From: Paralichthys olivaceus
Taxonomy: Eukaryota > Chordata > Actinopteri > Pleuronectiformes > Paralichthyidae
Assembly (NCBI RefSeq): GCF_024713975.1
Contig: NC_091111.1
Coordinates: 11,233,001 to 11,297,000 of the forward strand
Length of the DNA: 64,000 bases
Direction: 5' to 3'
Shown here: in pieces, positions 27,010 to 38,060 of the stretch
How the letters are laid out: each line of letters opens with the position of its first letter
How positions within the stretch are numbered: the first letter of the stretch is position 1
Notes under the pieces: model-generated
The model's database searches: none
Seen by the model: only the letters and a program-made list of their open reading frames with translations
What the model was told of the DNA's origin: nothing
Translations under genes and position numbers: made by a program

Positions 27010-27247
27010 TATACTTCATATAAAGATGGACAACTGTTGTATACCAATTTAACTGAAATGTCATCGCTACGGGTGCCACAATTTTCAACAACCAATCACA
27101 GTCAGTTAGTTTGGTCAATGTCCCATTCACTAACATTGAGGGTGCTGGATTTATGATACATACTGAGCCCAGCCACCAGGGGGCAATCAAGGTGATTCAG
27201 CCAAATCTTTGGAAGCTGCCATGTTGTCCATCTTTATAGAGAGTCTC
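27010..27247. mobile_element. MITE-like element with terminal inverted repeats
   Basis: The left end has CATATAAAGATGGACAAC (about 27,018) and the right end has GTTGTCCATCTTTATAGA (about 27,224-27,241), so the ends are inverted repeats of about 16 bases around about 200 bases of non-coding sequence. The interior includes GCCACCAGGGGGCAATCAAG, linking it to the shorter copies at 4,466, 25,395, 27,440 and 59,120, which would be partial copies of this element. Confidence 0.6.
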
Positions 27248-27439
27248 TGTGGGGATAACCTGTTCCACAGTGCAATACAAGAACAGTGGTGTATTTATAT
27301 ATACATCAAGTTTTATTACTTGCAACTTGCAGGTATCTATTTGGGACATGGAGCCTTTTAACATTGGCATTTAAGCACAATAAAATCTATGTGGCCCTCA
27401 AGTTTGTATTTAAGCTGCACCAGGGTTTGTGACTTTAAC

Positions 27440-27490
27440 TGCAGCCAGCCACCAGGGGGCGATCCAGATGATTTGGCTTCACTTTTGTGC
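27440..27490 (+). repeat. Partial CACCAGGGGGCG repeat
   Basis: GCCAGCCACCAGGGGGCGAT followed by CCAGATGATTTGGCTTCAC is the same internal segment as in the element at 27,010-27,247, truncated here. Confidence 0.55.
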
Positions 27491-27899
27491 AACTAATGAT
27501 CCTCAATAAATTTAAGCATTGATCTCTAGCACCTTTAGTAGGCAAGGATTCCATGGAATACTTTATATTTTATATTTTCATTAGATTCCTTTCACTATTA
27601 ACTAATAGTTGAATATTCTAGTTAATACAGTCCCTTTCCTTCTCTGCAAAATCATGAGAAGACCAACACCAATCTCTTGTTTCTGCATGAGAAACATGCT
27701 CCAAACTCTAATTGTGGAGTTAGAGCCACGATGCACCAAAAATACCCCTACAAATGCACCAATCCTCTCCGATCACCGCACTGTTTGCTCAATCTCAAAC
27801 CAAAGAGTGATGGCAAAACAAAAATGTATGCTGCACCCAAAAACTCAGCCCGAGTACATGAAGTAGGACACACTGGTTGCGTGTGACGGAGCAGTACGA

Positions 27900-28155
27900 G
27901 AGTTGTTTTGTCTCTTCTGATGGACGTTGTTGCGATTCCATTGTTACAAGGGTCACTGCAGAGGTCCCGTCCCTCCCTTGATCCAATTAAGCAATAGAGA
28001 AATGAACAGCTATGACACGGAGCACCTTTGTGCCCCGGAGCTGAATTTGGTTCTGCCATACTCCAGGGATTATACCGGAGCCACTCAGGGTTGTCTTTCA
28101 TTTCCCCCTCTGAAAACCAGACAGGAGAGGCTGTCCTCATCAAACCCTCCAACCT
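27900..28155. other. Candidate conserved non-coding element
   Basis: A repeat-free stretch of even base composition with CTTGATCCAATTAAGCAATA and TATGACACGGAGCACC. An open frame of 134 codons on the minus strand crosses it, but it has no recognisable domain or exon boundaries. A conserved enhancer is the more likely reading, from composition only. Confidence 0.25.
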
Positions 28156-28159
28156 AAAT

Positions 28160-29320
28160 TACTCCTGCTCCAAGATGAATGGATACTATTAAGTTGTGAT
28201 GTGTATGACAAATAACTGAAGTGAGCATTGAGCTTTGGCATGTGTACAAAATGTGTTCTTTTTGTGTCTATCCCCACATCATTTTGAAGATATTTATGGC
28301 AGAAAATGTGACAATGTTGATTATGCTACTGATAATTTTAATAATAGGAATATGTGGATCCACAAAGGGAGTGTCAAAAGTATGTGTCAAAACATTTGTG
28401 GGAAAAAAGAGAAAGCAAGGAGACAAAGTTGATGTTTCCAAGCATCAAACAGTTTGTGAACACAGACGGTGGCAGACAGAGAAACTGAGCAGACAGCCCG
28501 TCTGCTCGTCTAGACAGAGAGTAAGATCCTTCCTCTCATTGTTGGGTGACACTGTCTACAAAACAGGAAGTAATCTGAGGGAAAACATATAGCTATGGAC
28601 ACAAGAGAACCAAGGACACATGGCATACAGGCAACATTTCCTTGTTATTTTACATTTCATTGAAAATGTGATAGAGACAGACAAGTTGGAACAAAGTGCT
28701 GGTTCATTCAGGTTTACTTTTCCTGTTCTGTAACTTGCAACACAACAGCAGCCGAATATGTCGCCCATTGTACACATACAAGATGAGGTAAAACATTTAT
28801 CATGATCATGTCAGGTTTTAATAGAAACTGTTTAATAGAATTAAGACTTATACTGAATCCTTACACTTTTAGGTCTGTAGTTGTATTACCAGTCTGTGGT
28901 TCAGATTGTGATTTAACTCTTTAAATGGTCAGTCGTTGGGTTTAGATTCATGTTTCTGAATCAGTTTTAGTAATTGTATATTGAATCCATTATTTAAATA
29001 CTGTAAATCATGGCCTGGTGGAGATAAATAATTAGTGTTACATTATTATCAGTCTCTTACGCCATCTTGTGGACACAGCCTGAAGATTTTAAATAACACT
29101 AACTTTAGTTTTCTTTCCTATCTGCCCATCGAGAAATCTGACAATACTAAGTTTCTTCATCTGAGTGAACTGCTATTCTTGAAAAAAAAACTGTTTTCTC
29201 TGGGTTCAGTTTATTGTCACTGCACAGAAACACTAACACTAAAAGTGTATTGAGGCAACTGAACAGTAATCTATCCAATGTATGTAGTTATAGTTTATCT
29301 CCCACTGCAGGACATGAGTC
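28160..29320. other. Intergenic DNA, no gene seen
   Basis: AT-rich spacer up to the first 7SL block. No exon or repeat was recognised. Confidence 0.4.
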
Positions 29321-29447
29321 TCCAGGTGGAGGCGCTGTAGGTTAGTCTAGGTTTATTTGGAACAAGAAGATGAAGCAGCAGAGCTGAAACTGTTGTGTGA
29401 TGTCAACATGTGATGTCAGTGTGTGTGTGTTGTGTGTCTCTGAGTGT

Positions 29448-29746
29448 AAAAGACTGAGTCTCGCTGTATTACTCAGGCTGCACTACAGCGTCTATTCACA
29501 GGCGCGATCCCACTACTGAGCGGCACGGGGGCTTTGACCTGCTCCGTTTCCGACCTGGACCGGTGCACCCCTCCTTAGACGACCTGGTGGTCCCGGGCTC
29601 CCCCGGGAGAACCATATCGATACCGAACTTAGTGCGGACACCCGATCGACACAGTCCGCTGCAGCTCAGAGCTCCTGAGCTCAATCGATCCTCCAGCCTC
29701 AGTCTCCCGGTAGCTTGGATTACAGGCGCGCGCCACCGCTCCCGAC
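29448..29746 (-). ncRNA. rn7sl: 7SL RNA (signal recognition particle RNA), copy A
   Basis: RNA scaffold of the signal recognition particle, which pauses translation of secretory proteins and brings ribosomes to the ER. On the minus strand the 299-base sequence starts GTCGGGAGCGGTGGCGCGCG and carries the UGUAA motif of the 5' Alu domain at RNA positions 23-27 (SRP9/14 site). The S domain has ACCACCAGGTCGTCTAAGG and GGTCGGAAACGGAGCAGGTC (helix 8 with its GGAA tetraloop), followed by CAGTAGTGGGATCGCGCCTG. It ends in GACTCAGTCTTTT, with four T serving as the pol III terminator. Length and order match vertebrate 7SL (about 300 bases). A CRE lies 37-44 bases upstream. Its AATAC variant near the 3' end is shared with copy C. 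Confidence 0.95.
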
Positions 29747-29782
29747 GAGGAGATCACGCACTCACAGAGCTTTGAATGAGAC

Positions 29783-29790
29783 TGACGTCA
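29783..29790 (-). promoter_or_regulatory. CRE/ATF site upstream of 7SL copy A
   Basis: Palindromic TGACGTCA sits 37-44 bases before the RNA start, next to a second half-site (TGACG). Vertebrate 7SL genes are known to need an ATF/CREB site at about this distance for pol III transcription, so this supports an active copy. Confidence 0.8.
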
Positions 29791-29871
29791 CGTCATCACG
29801 GAGCACTGCAGCGGCCTCTGGTGGCGGGAAATAAAACTGCAGCTACAGTGAGGAAGATGATCGATCACTGA

Positions 29872-30444
29872 TAGCTGAGGTTGATTTGTTCTTAATCTGA
29901 CTGTGAACATTACACAACATGAATACATAAACACACTCTGCATTGATACTTAAACCTGAAGTAATAAGTATTAATATGAGAATCAAAAAACACATTGTCA
30001 GATGAAACATTTACTTCTTAGAGATAAACAATACTATTATTTATAATATTCTAAAACTTTGTAAGCTGTCAAATAAGATTGAACTACTGAATATGAGACA
30101 TAAAAAGCCACTGGTTATAACACAGCCTGTCTGTCTACCATTTACTGACACTTTTATTTGATTGAACAACAAAAGACCTTCTGGCAAATCCAGTGAGGAA
30201 TATTTTGGATTAATAGAATAAATAACAGTGAAATAATCATTCAACCTCTAAGATTGAGTCACTATCGTGAACATATGAAGTCAAGTTATCACAATGGGCC
30301 TGTGTGTTTTCAAATTCCTTTAAATCAACAATGGCCAGAAAACTTTTACTGGAAATAAAAACAGTGAAGTATTTTTCTAATAAAATCCAGGAGATTTTAA
30401 GACTTTTGTTAGTGATAAACTTAATGTCTGTGTTTGAGGAATCT
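29872..30444 (-). repeat. AT-rich inverted repeat arm, left
   Basis: This segment is the reverse complement of 38,564-39,129, nearly base for base. It carries an open frame of 67 codons (30,041-30,244, minus strand) whose translation is identical in the other arm. The identity reflects recent duplication of the DNA and is not evidence of a gene: the frame is AT-rich, has no upstream coding context and shows no domain. Confidence 0.9.
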
Positions 30445-31033
30445 CTATTCATTTCTGCTCCAGAACAATCAGATCAAAAACAGTCATTGCTGTTGTTTTG
30501 TTCTTATAAGGTTACAGTTCACTCAGACTTTCTAAAAACTAAAGGTTGTTCACATGAGTCACATGTGTGAACAAGTAAACTACTCAGTTCACAGCATCGT
30601 CAACATTACAGAGATCACAGATCTCACTCATAGCTGACTGCAGTTAGTGCCAAACTAGTACATGAAGAAATTGTTGGGGTGAAAATAATTGGTTCAGTAA
30701 ACTTTCACAATAAATACAATTACGATAGACTGACATAGTATCATCACTGATACTGATAGAGATACATATTAAAGTGTATTTATGAGTAACTCAACAGGAA
30801 CCTGTTTATCATGTGTAGGTAGTTTGTCTCCCCCTGCAGGACATGAGTATAAGTGTTGAGTGGTTGTTGTTGTTGTAGGTGTTGTCCTCCAGGTGGAGGC
30901 GCTGTAGCAGCAGCACAGCTGCAGGTTAGTGCAGGTTAAGTTGGAACAAGAAGATGAAGCAGCAGAGCTGAAGCTGTTGTGTGATGTCAACATGTGATGT
31001 CAGTGTGTGTGTGTGTTGTGTGTCTCTGAGTGT

Positions 31034-31332
31034 AAAAGACTGAGTCTCGCTGTGTTACTCAGGCTGCACTACAGCGTCTATTCACAGGCGCGATCCCACT
31101 ACTGAGCGGCACGGGGGCTTTGACCTGCTCCGTTTCCGACCTGGACCGGTGCACCCCTCCTTAGACGACCTGGTGGTCCCGGGCTCCCCCGGGAGAACCA
31201 TATCGATACCGAACTTAGTGCGGACACCCGATCGACACAGTCCGCTGCAGCTCAGAGCTCCTGAGCTCAATCGATCCTCCAGCCTCAGTCTCCCGGTAGC
31301 TTGGATTACAGGAGCGCGCCACCGCTCCCGAC
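31034..31332 (-). ncRNA. rn7sl: 7SL RNA (signal recognition particle RNA), copy B
   Basis: Same 299-base SRP RNA as copy A, with all S-domain landmarks (helix 6 and helix 8 phrases, GGAA tetraloop, GTAGTGGGATCGCGCCTG) and a TTTT end. It differs at RNA position 20 in the Alu domain, where the other three copies have G and this one has U (genomic 31,313), three bases before the conserved UGUAA motif. Near the 3' end it has AACAC, shared with copy D, where A and C have AATAC. CRE at 31,369-31,376. Confidence 0.95.
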
Positions 31333-31368
31333 GAGGAGATCACACACTCACAGAGCTTTGAATGGGAC

Positions 31369-31376
31369 TGACGTCA
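31369..31376 (-). promoter_or_regulatory. CRE/ATF site upstream of 7SL copy B
   Basis: TGACGTCA at -37 to -44 from the RNA start, the same spacing as in the other three copies. Confidence 0.8.
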
Positions 31377-31849
31377 CGTCATCAAGGAGCACTGCAGCGG
31401 CCTCTGGTGGCGGGAAATAAAACTGCAGCTACAGTGAGTAAAATGATCGATCACTGATAAAGTGACATTGTCGTATTGATCCAATCTGATCATAAATCAG
31501 CATCGTATTTCATGTCAATGACAGATTGATTCAGTCACATCACTCTGATAAAATCCCATAGCATGTATGTTTAGTTTATTATTAATTAATTAATTTAATT
31601 CAAGGAGAACTGACGCACCAACACAGAGTGACTTTACTTTTTATATTAAAGCAGAAACATACAAACCAAATAAATTGCTATAAGACAATCCTGGTGGTGG
31701 TGATGTAGATGTAGGTTTGAATAAACACATGATCTTTTCTATATTTGAGCTGTTCTTAAAGTAATTTAATGAAGTACGTTTTACATTTTATTTGTATAAA
31801 GTATGCACTCTTCCTTTTACATGTCAATTAATGATGAAAACAGACACTT

Positions 31850-32037
31850 ATTTATTTTTTTCCGCACCGACGTTAATGACATTCGAGACAGACGGACAGA
31901 GAGACTTTTGTCCCTCTTCGGCTGCCGTCTTTAGTCACGTGGTTTTACGTCGCACTCCTTCCTAGCCATTAGCGGTGAAGCTCAAACAAAACAGTTCCTC
32001 GTTTTCATGACTTTTTGGCTCGAATAAAACGACAGAC
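31850..32037 (+). promoter_or_regulatory. zc3h14 promoter and 5' untranslated region
   Basis: CpG-containing sequence immediately before the zc3h14 start codon. It holds a CACGTG E-box at 31,936-31,941 in the context GTCACGTGG, and a pyrimidine-rich TTTTGTCCCTCTTCGG stretch. No TATA box is evident, as is usual for a housekeeping gene. The start site of transcription cannot be fixed from sequence alone. Confidence 0.45.
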
Positions 32038-35000
32038 ATGGAAATCGGGACAGAGATCAGCAAGAAGATAAGAGTGAGTATCACAGCGGGCCGAGTGGGA
32101 GTCGTTGAACGCGGACTCGCCGGTGCTTTGTACGGTCAGCCTGCCACAGAGGCTCGCTGCTAACGTTAGCGTGCTAGCTTAGCGTGTGAGTCGAGCAGAA
32201 TGGTAGCGAGGTCGAGCAGAAAAGGTTTCGACAGATAAGTCAGAGCGGAGCTTTACGTTCGTGCCGGCAGCTTTTGTCATTGTTATTTAAAAACCCTGTA
32301 ACGTTACCGGGCCCAGTCCAGCTAACCCAACCCACAGAACCTAGTAGATCTGCTCTGTAAAGTCTCCCCTCGTCTTTTGCAGGCTGCCATCAAGGGGAAG
32401 CTTCAAGAGCTCGGTGCTTACATTGGTAAGTTAATGTGTGTTTTGCTGTCAGAGACCACAGCCTCGTGGTCACATGCTTCATGAGTTTGTTTTCTTCTCT
32501 CATTCAGATGAAGAGCTTCCTGACTACATCATGGTGATGGTGGCAAACAAAAAGACCTCCGAGCAGATGGCTGACGATCTCTCCCTTTTCCTTGGGAACA
32601 ACACGATTAAGTTCACAGCCTGGTAATGATCACAGTCACCACACTTCCACCTTTTATTTACAAAGAGCGTGCACTTCTTTGTGTAAAGTCGTGCTCTGGT
32701 TTTTATCAGTCTTTGACATGAACTTGTTGATTTCTTGTAGGCTGCACGGCGTCCTGGAGAAATTGCGATCAGTTGCAGTCGGTAAGTCTGTCGCTGTTCA
32801 AGATTTGCTAAAGGGCAACATACCTATTACCCTGTTCAGGCATTAGCATCCACCCTGAATGATCCAATAACAAGTGCTAAGTTCAGGTCTGAACGCACCC
32901 AAATGTGTCCTCAGTGCATCTCGAGATCCGATCACTCAGACCACATTCGGAGATGGATGCACGTGACCACAGCCTTTTCACTTTGGAGACACAAATGTGT
33001 TCTTGCCCTCAAATAAAAGGCTGCCTGCTCTGCTGACTTCCTCTGTCACATTCAAACAAAATTTTAGGCTTCTCAGTGTCCATACATTTGTTTGTGGCCA
33101 CAATATAAACACTGATCACCACGTAATGATTTATTTTCAAATTTTCATAGTAGCTCTACACGCATTGACTCACTCGGCCCCCCCTGACTCCACTTCACAC
33201 ACACACACACACACACCATGGCACAAACTATGTACATGATTATTTGCATATAGAGCAGGGCCGAGACATCCGATCTCAAGTGGTCACAGAGGGCATATTC
33301 AGGACGTATTTTAAATAACAGAAAAACTCACTGCTGCCCAATTGTTATCGGATCTCTCAGGGCTGATGTTTGAACAGGGCCTCTGTTCTGATATGTGGCC
33401 TTGGATATTCCCTGTAATTCATGTTTTTTTCTCCTGATTGCCTGCATGTTTATTGTAGAGCCTCCATCGTTCAAAGATCAAAATCAGTCTGATGGCAGCT
33501 CTGTGGCTGGGAAGAGCCAGTTATTTGTAAGCGAAGACAGCAGGACGGATGAGCTGAAGTTCCTGACCGTGTCCAGCTCTCACTCTGATCGGACGGAAGC
33601 AAGTGTATCGAGTTCTGCCCACGAAAGCAGGTGCTAACTGTGAATTTATCAAAGCAAGGATGTGTTTGTTTTCATGCTTGGCCTACACAGCAGATTCTGT
33701 AAATGAAAACTGCTAACATGTATCTGGTTGTGTTTAGGAGAGGGGCCTTGGAGAGGACTTCTTCTCGACTTACCTCCGCTGTTAAACCCCTCATAGAGCC
33801 GATCCCCTCGGAGGCTGTTATCGACATCAAACCGGAGATGGATGATGACCTCATTGCTGACGACCCCGTGGAAATAGGCTCCAACCATGGTCGGACACGT
33901 GGTGCAGCTAGTAGACCCACAGCTGAAATCTACAGACCGGGTCACAGCAAATTTTCATTAGTTAGCTCTGCTGACACATTTCGGTCCTCAGAAGGATCCT
34001 CTCACAGCAGGCAGCAGGACGGCAGAAGCAGCAGAACCTCCAGAACCAATAAGGTATGTGATTCAGTCAGGGCGTAGTCGCAAGACTTCATTCAGGTGTT
34101 TTGCCTTTCTTATTGACAAAATCAAAAGATTCATAATATTACTGGTTGTTCAGCAGGAGGAGTTGACACGGAAGCGTAAGGCGCCAGTGGCGAGTTCGGT
34201 GGTGCGAGTGAACCGAGCAGCCGATGAGGACAGCGATGATGACGTGGAGGAGGAGGAGGAGTCGAGCTACGGAGGAAGAGGGCTGTCCAGTAGAGTGTCT
34301 CTGCCCTCCAAACCAGAGCGCAAGTATGACACTTAACAACTTTATATGGTCTGCACTATGTAACTTAAGGGCACACCAGCATGGTGATTTCATAAATGTC
34401 CTTGGGACTTGCATCCAGTTGGAATCCATATGTGAAGCGAATGTTATTTTACACTGCAGTAGATATGATATTAGACATGTCTACATGTTTTTCATGGGGT
34501 GATGATCATAACCTGTGTGTGCTCAAAACACAAGCCTGTTCTCTTCACTCATGCACTTCACATTCTTCACTGTTATTTCAGACCCACTCTGCCTCCAGCC
34601 AAGCAAGCCAACAGGAATCTGATACTGAAGGCCATCTCTGAGGCCCAAGACTCTATCACTAAAACCACAGCCTACCCCACAAGTACGTCTCCTACTGCCA
34701 GACACCTGGTCAGGAACATTCTGTGCGTTCCCAGCCGTTTATCTCAGTTGTCATTACCGCTTCCTGACGCTGACCTTTCTCCTCCCACACAGTTCCACAG
34801 AGGCAGACTGTCCCTGTGGCGCCTCGCACCCGCTTGGCCAGCAACGAGGAGATGACGGCAGCCATCCAACTGGTTCAGGATCACCTCCACAGTATTGCTC
34901 CCAGGGTGCCGGCCTACACCTCTGCAGCGCTGCCTCCTTCAAGAACATCAGGTAGACATGCTGGGTGCTGGTTACTGAGCACTGCTTTCTACACCCTGCT

Positions 35001-37039
35001 GTCCAAAGACACTGTTAACTTAAATATAGTAAACATTGATAAACTTGTACTTGGATTATCTCACATTGTTGAATATTCATGCTTATCATTGTGATGGTTT
35101 CAAGGTGCTTTTAAGATTAGAAATTAAGTCTGGTCAATTTTTTGATTTTTCCTGAAACATTTTCCAGCTCCAACAAGATCTTTAGCTTCACGCCTCCAGT
35201 TGGACTTGGCACAGCGCAATGATGCAAGAGAGCAGAGCCACTACGGTAAGTCTTTTTTTTTTTCTCAGCAACATTTTTGGAAAAGTGCTGCAGTTTCTTA
35301 TAATTTTAACTAAAATTAGACCATTTAAAAATAGTAATTAATAATAAATGTCTCATGACATGTTCTAATGGAGTGTCCTCTGTGATGCATTACACTGTGA
35401 TGTGTCTGCATTTTGTGCCGTGCCTCCAGTCGCGGAGGTTCCTGCCGGCAGTGATGCAAAGACCTTTGATACTCGCTCCTTCATAGTGAGTCGACCTAAA
35501 CTGGAAGAATCTCAGACCACAACTCAGCAGCATCTTCAGGTCAAAGGGGAAGTGTATTCTGCCTTACCACGCACTGTCCAGGCCAGGTACACACACAAAC
35601 ACACATTAGAGTATGCTACTCCAAAATCTGTGTCCTTGAATGCTGAATTGTCATATTTTATTTTGTCCTCTTTTTTATTTTAGTAAGGAGAGGGGTGACT
35701 CTTCCAGCCCTAAGTTTATAGTGACATTAGACGGAGTACCGAGTCCACTGGGGAATCTAGCAGAGTGTGAAATGGAGATGGATGAAGTGAATCCTCCCAA
35801 AAAAGTCACTGAGGCGTCTGTCCATGTCAACAGGGAGCCTAAAGTCAGCGTCCTTCACAGACTACAAGGAGTGATCACGTCAACAGAGGGTGTGTGGTGG
35901 CTTTAGAAACATAAATGTATTTTAATATGGCAAATGATAATAGATTTCATACTTCTAAACACTTCTTCACTTCTTTTGATAGATGATGTGATGGATGTGG
36001 AGATGATGGACGACGACGCCGTCCCTTTAAAGAAACAGAAAGTTCTGGAGCGTTGCAAGTTCTGGCCGGTGTGTAAAAGTGGAGATGAGTGTTCGTACCA
36101 TCACCCGACGACACAGTGCAAGTGAGTGATCCTGTTAATAATCTGAAAAGAGGATCATTGATTTCAGACTCAGTTGTCATAATTGTTTTTGTCCCTTTTT
36201 GTCCCTGAAGAACATTTCCCAGCTGCAGGTTTGGGGATAAATGCCTCTTCGTCCACCCTAATTGTAAATACGATGCCAGGTGCTCAAAGCCAGACTGTCC
36301 CTTCACTCATGTGAGCCGCAGAGGCCCAGCTGCCCCTCCGCCAAAGCCAGGTACTCAAACTGTCATTATATCACCACCAGGCACCATTATAAATCAGATT
36401 TTAGATTTGCAGTCGCGTGCAGTTTGTAGAATTTCCTGCTGCTTCTCTAACTGGACTGTGTGTGTTCCCAGCAGTGCAGCCAGTGCAAACCACGAGTGTG
36501 TGCCGCTTCTTCCCAGACTGCAAGAAGATGGACTGCCCGTTTTATCATCCCAAGGTAAAGCATTCTTAAACGCAGTTGTTCATATTTTAAAAAAAAAATG
36601 TTGTTTCAAGTCTGAGCCATTCTGAATTGTCTTACTCTTTCCTGCAGCCTTGTCGCTTTGCAGCTCAGTGTAATCGAGTCGGATGTACCTTCTACCACCC
36701 GAACACATCAGTGCCTCCAAGACACGCCCTGAAGTGGACAAAAGCACAGAGCAGGTTAAACAGACGGAGATGATTTAATGTTAAACTCCCATTGAATGAG
36801 TCCATACGGCCTGAGCTTGTAGTTTATATTAGATGAGTATAAATTCTTCTGCATCATGGAATTTCCTCCGGACCACAAGTATTAAGCTCTGCTAACATAT
36901 AAGGCTTGAACCAGTGAATCATTTAAAACAAGGAAACTGAAGCCAAGAATTACAGTAATAAAAATGAAGTCATTTTATTTTGGAATGCAGATTATAAACA
37001 AACCACTAAACGTTTTCTGTCTTTCTCTCTCACAGTTAA
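32038..37039 (+). CDS. zc3h14: Zinc finger CCCH domain-containing protein 14 (nuclear poly(A) RNA-binding protein)
   Basis: Binds poly(A) RNA in the nucleus and restrains tail length (Nab2/MSUT2 family). Exons: 32038-32073, 32383-32425, 32508-32622, 32741-32781, 33459-33630, 33738-34053, 34154-34323 (or from 34157), 34582-34682, 34793-34951, 35168-35245, 35430-35586, 35684-35889, 35983-36121, 36211-36350, 36472-36554, 36648-36754, then 37036-37039. All joins are GT-AG and keep frame, giving about 688 residues (human about 736). It starts MEIGTEISKKI, the family's N-terminal PWI-like fold. The middle is acidic and Ser-rich, with an RKRKAP nuclear-signal-like motif. Five C-terminal CCCH fingers follow: CKFWPVCKSGDECSYHH, CKTFPSCRFGDKCLFVH, CKYDARCSKPDCPFTH, CRFFPDCKKMDCPFYH and CRFAAQCNRVGCTFYH. 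Without the last splice, translation would end at 36,773 (693 residues, basic tail). It is the only gene inside the 7SL inverted repeat. Confidence 0.95.
32830..33379. mobile_element. MITE-like element in zc3h14 intron 4
   Basis: Imperfect terminal inverted repeats: CCCTGTTCAGGCATTAGCAT at the left, and at the right a sequence whose complement reads CCCTGTTCAAACATCAGCC. The interior is non-coding, about 550 bases, and includes a (CA)n run at about 33,196-33,217 and repeat-like phrases (GTGTCCTCAGTGCATCTCGA). No target-site duplication was identified with confidence. Confidence 0.55.
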
Positions 37040-37239
37040 TTAAGTCTGGCAAGAAGTCCGACGATCAGGATGTGAAGCTGTGGAAGATTTTCTGGATCTG
37101 TGTCTGAGTTATCGTGTTGCTCTCTCTTGGCCTTGTTTTGTTTTATTTTATCTTATTTTATTGGATTGTTTGAACTTTGTTTGTAAGAAAAAGTGTTTTG
37201 TAAGATGAACAGTCAGATTTTTGCTGATGATCTAAAAAC

Positions 37240-37245
37240 ATTAAA
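37240..37245 (+). terminator. Polyadenylation signal of zc3h14
   Basis: ATTAAA about 200 bases after the presumed stop codon, followed by a T-rich stretch (TTTATCTTGTCATTTG). It is the only good hexamer close to the last exon. Confidence 0.6.
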
Positions 37246-37279
37246 ATGCTCTACACTGAATATTTATCTTGTCATTTGT

Positions 37280-37925
37280 AGTAGTAGTTGAAGTAGCAGA
37301 TGATAAAGCACAAACATATAATTTAATGAATTTTGTATGTAACATAAAATGAAAAAGCTGTTTGTGAGATATTATTTCCTCTAGTCAGCTCAAATTTGAT
37401 TTACTTCCCCCATTGTAAAGATAAGGCTTGGGTTGCCCACTGAGAAACCATAATATCCTGCTGCACTGATAAAAACTAGTTTTATGAATATACTGCCCAA
37501 GTGACTTAAATGTGAAGTCGTGTGTTTTTGAATCTATCTAACACATCTAGTTATGCTTTGTTTGGAATAATGACACCAGAAACACTGCAGTTGTATTCTG
37601 TCATTGATTCATTCGTCTACAACATACTGTACATAACTGAATTTGTGCATTAGATTAACATAGCCTGTAAAATGATGGTACAGCAGATGTTAGTGTATTT
37701 AAAACAGTGCAAGAGCAAACCCACTTATGATGAACTGCACACATACAGTCTGATCTAACACCAGCACTGCCGCAATTACATTTTTATGGTATATGTGTTT
37801 GCCTGTGACGTGTGGAAAATCAAAAGAAAGTAATAAACTGGAATCATTCGTGATTATGATCATAATCAAAATTCAACTCAGATATTGTGAAATTTTATCA
37901 GAGAGTAGCGTCATTGAATATGTTC
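37280..37925. other. Intergenic DNA, no feature seen
   Basis: AT-rich spacer between the zc3h14 3' end and the right 7SL unit. No exon or repeat was recognised. Confidence 0.45.
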
Positions 37926-38016
37926 ACATGTTGTCACAGTGATCGATCATCTTCCTCACTGGAGCTGCAGTTTTATTTTCCTCCACCAGAGGCCGCTGCA
38001 GTGCTCCGTGATGACG

Positions 38017-38024
38017 TGACGTCA
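38017..38024 (+). promoter_or_regulatory. CRE/ATF site upstream of 7SL copy C
   Basis: TGACGTCA at -44 to -37, preceded by an overlapping TGACG half-site. Confidence 0.8.
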
Positions 38025-38060
38025 GTCCCATTCAAAGCTCTGTGAGTGTGTGATCTCCTC

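Larger units (their letters stand above)
29330..31510. repeat. Left arm of the 7SL inverted duplication (7SL - unique arm - 7SL)
   Basis: Two minus-strand 7SL genes flank an AT-rich segment (29,872-30,444). Read on the minus strand this gives 7SL B, 3' flank, spacer, arm, 7SL A. The right unit at 37,930-39,760 has the same order on the plus strand. The flank of B (CTCCAGGTGGAGGCGCTGTA plus a TTGTTGTTGTTG run) is present reversed beside C. About 375 bases (30,445-30,820) in the left unit have no partner on the right. Confidence 0.85.

Noticed and set aside
27748..28152. A 134-codon minus-strand open frame
   Set aside because: No recognisable domain, no splice context and no coding neighbours. 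A conserved non-coding element is a better reading of this stretch.
29496..29684. A 62-codon minus-strand open frame, and an overlapping 70-codon plus-strand frame, found again in the other three 7SL copies
   Set aside because: They lie wholly inside or across the 7SL RNA genes. Their conservation is explained by conservation of the RNA, not of a protein.
30041..30244. A 67-codon open frame translating identically in both inverted arms (also 38,757-38,960)
   Set aside because: The two DNA segments are near-identical duplicates, so identity says nothing about selection. It is AT-rich, has no domain and no coding neighbour.
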